From an uncultured Burkholderiales bacterium (lineage in GTDB: Bacteria; Pseudomonadota; Gammaproteobacteria; Burkholderiales; Burkholderiaceae): DNA of 6,902 bases. This document shows positions 6,559-6,902 of the stretch, in pieces. Under the pieces are notes generated by a model. It made no database searches. It saw only the letters and a program-made list of their open reading frames with translations, and was not told the origin of the DNA. Location: NCBI GenBank assembly GCA_937891045.1, contig CALBEV010000045.1, positions 1 to 6,902 on the forward strand, given 5' to 3'. The position numbers and the translations under genes were made by a program. Within the stretch, counting starts at the first letter, position 1; each line of letters opens with the position of its first letter.

Positions 6559-6902
6559 TCAGCGCCAAGCGAGCACCACCACCGCCACCACCAGCGCGGC
6601 CACGCCCCAAAGGAGCAAGCGTGTGCGCAAGCGCAGCAGCTCTACCGCGCTGACCAGTTGGGCGTTTTGCTCGGCCAAGGCGGCCAAGGTTTCGGTCAAT
6701 TGGGCTTGCATCTGGGCATGCCGGTCGATCTGAACTTGGGCCGCAATCAGCCGGTTTTTGAGCTCCCCCAAGGTGGGCAGCGGCTGCGCCACCAGATCGG
6801 CGGATGCGCCAGACTCTGGCACCGGCTCGGTGTTTTGGCGGTCCATCAACTTGCGCGCCGCTTTCAGCACTGCTGGGGCGTGTTCAATCACGTCACCCCA
6901 GG
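6559..6902 (-). CDS. Small coiled-coil protein with C-terminal membrane anchor (start probably outside window)
   Basis: I do not recognise a named family. From a GTG at 6891 the frame encodes 110 residues, but it is open upstream to the window edge (codons for W-G-D precede the GTG), so the true start probably lies beyond 6902. Numbering from the GTG, the protein has a short helical start (HAPAVLKAARKLMD, 4-17), a Pro/Ser/Ala-rich linker (about 20-40), a long heptad-like helix rich in Ala, Gln and Leu (about 41-90) that should form a coiled coil, and one membrane helix (about 92-108) ending in AWR. This is the plan of a tail-anchored inner-membrane protein with its bulk in the cytoplasm. It converges on the glutaredoxin-like gene with 24 bases between stop codons. 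Codon use and composition look native. The function is unknown; a scaffold or partner-binding role is only a guess. Confidence 0.65.
   Translation of the reverse strand, partial: WGDVIEHAPAVLKAARKLMDRQNTEPVPESGASADLVAQPLPTLGELKNRLIAAQVQIDRHAQMQAQLTETLAALAEQNAQLVSAVELLRLRTRLLLWGVAALVVAVVVLAWR

Noticed and set aside
6525..6559. AGCGGC / GCCGCT as a terminator between the two converging genes
   Set aside because: Only six paired bases around a 23-base loop, overlapping both gene ends and with no T-run on either strand.
1..6902. CRISPR array, insertion sequence, tRNA/rRNA, toxin-antitoxin or phage-defence module
   Set aside because: No regularly spaced repeats, terminal inverted repeats with transposase, RNA gene signatures or defence-family motifs were seen in the window.

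Overview
The window looks like ordinary chromosomal housekeeping DNA from a betaproteobacterium, most likely Burkholderiales and probably Comamonadaceae. This is inferred from the G+C-rich codon use, the style of the UvrA and SSB sequences, and the order uvrA / MFS transporter / ssb; no database search was possible. I see no tRNA or rRNA gene, CRISPR array, insertion sequence, integrase, toxin module or phage gene, and no gene whose base composition stands out as foreign.

Layout, left to right. The left edge (1-139, minus) holds the first 46 codons of a DUF3422-family protein. Next (187-1194, minus) is a ten-helix TehA/SLAC1-type channel or transporter. A clear intrinsic terminator (1214-1239, minus direction) separates it from ssb (1269-1763, minus). 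Just upstream of ssb lies a YajR-like major facilitator transporter (1799-2986, minus); the two are 35 bases apart and probably share a transcript. A 161-base divergent intergenic region (2987-3147) contains an imperfect inverted repeat and a candidate -10 element. Then comes the full-length excinuclease subunit gene uvrA (3148-6075, plus), followed by a small glutaredoxin-like protein with a hydrophobic N-terminal extension (6142-6534, plus). Converging on it from the right edge is a small coiled-coil protein with a C-terminal membrane anchor (6559-6902, minus), whose frame is still open at the edge.

How the genes relate. UvrA (damage recognition in nucleotide excision repair) and SSB (single-strand binding in replication, repair and recombination) are the DNA-maintenance pair of the window. 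In E. coli uvrA and ssb are direct divergent neighbours under LexA control. Here a transporter gene sits between them and I find no LexA-type palindrome upstream of either gene. The membrane proteins and the glutaredoxin-like protein have no evident functional tie to repair.

I did not find a convincing undescribed system. The points most worth a second look are the glutaredoxin-like protein with its hydrophobic leader, the tail-anchored coiled-coil protein, the missing YAM domain of the YajR-like transporter, and the inverted repeat in the divergent promoter region.
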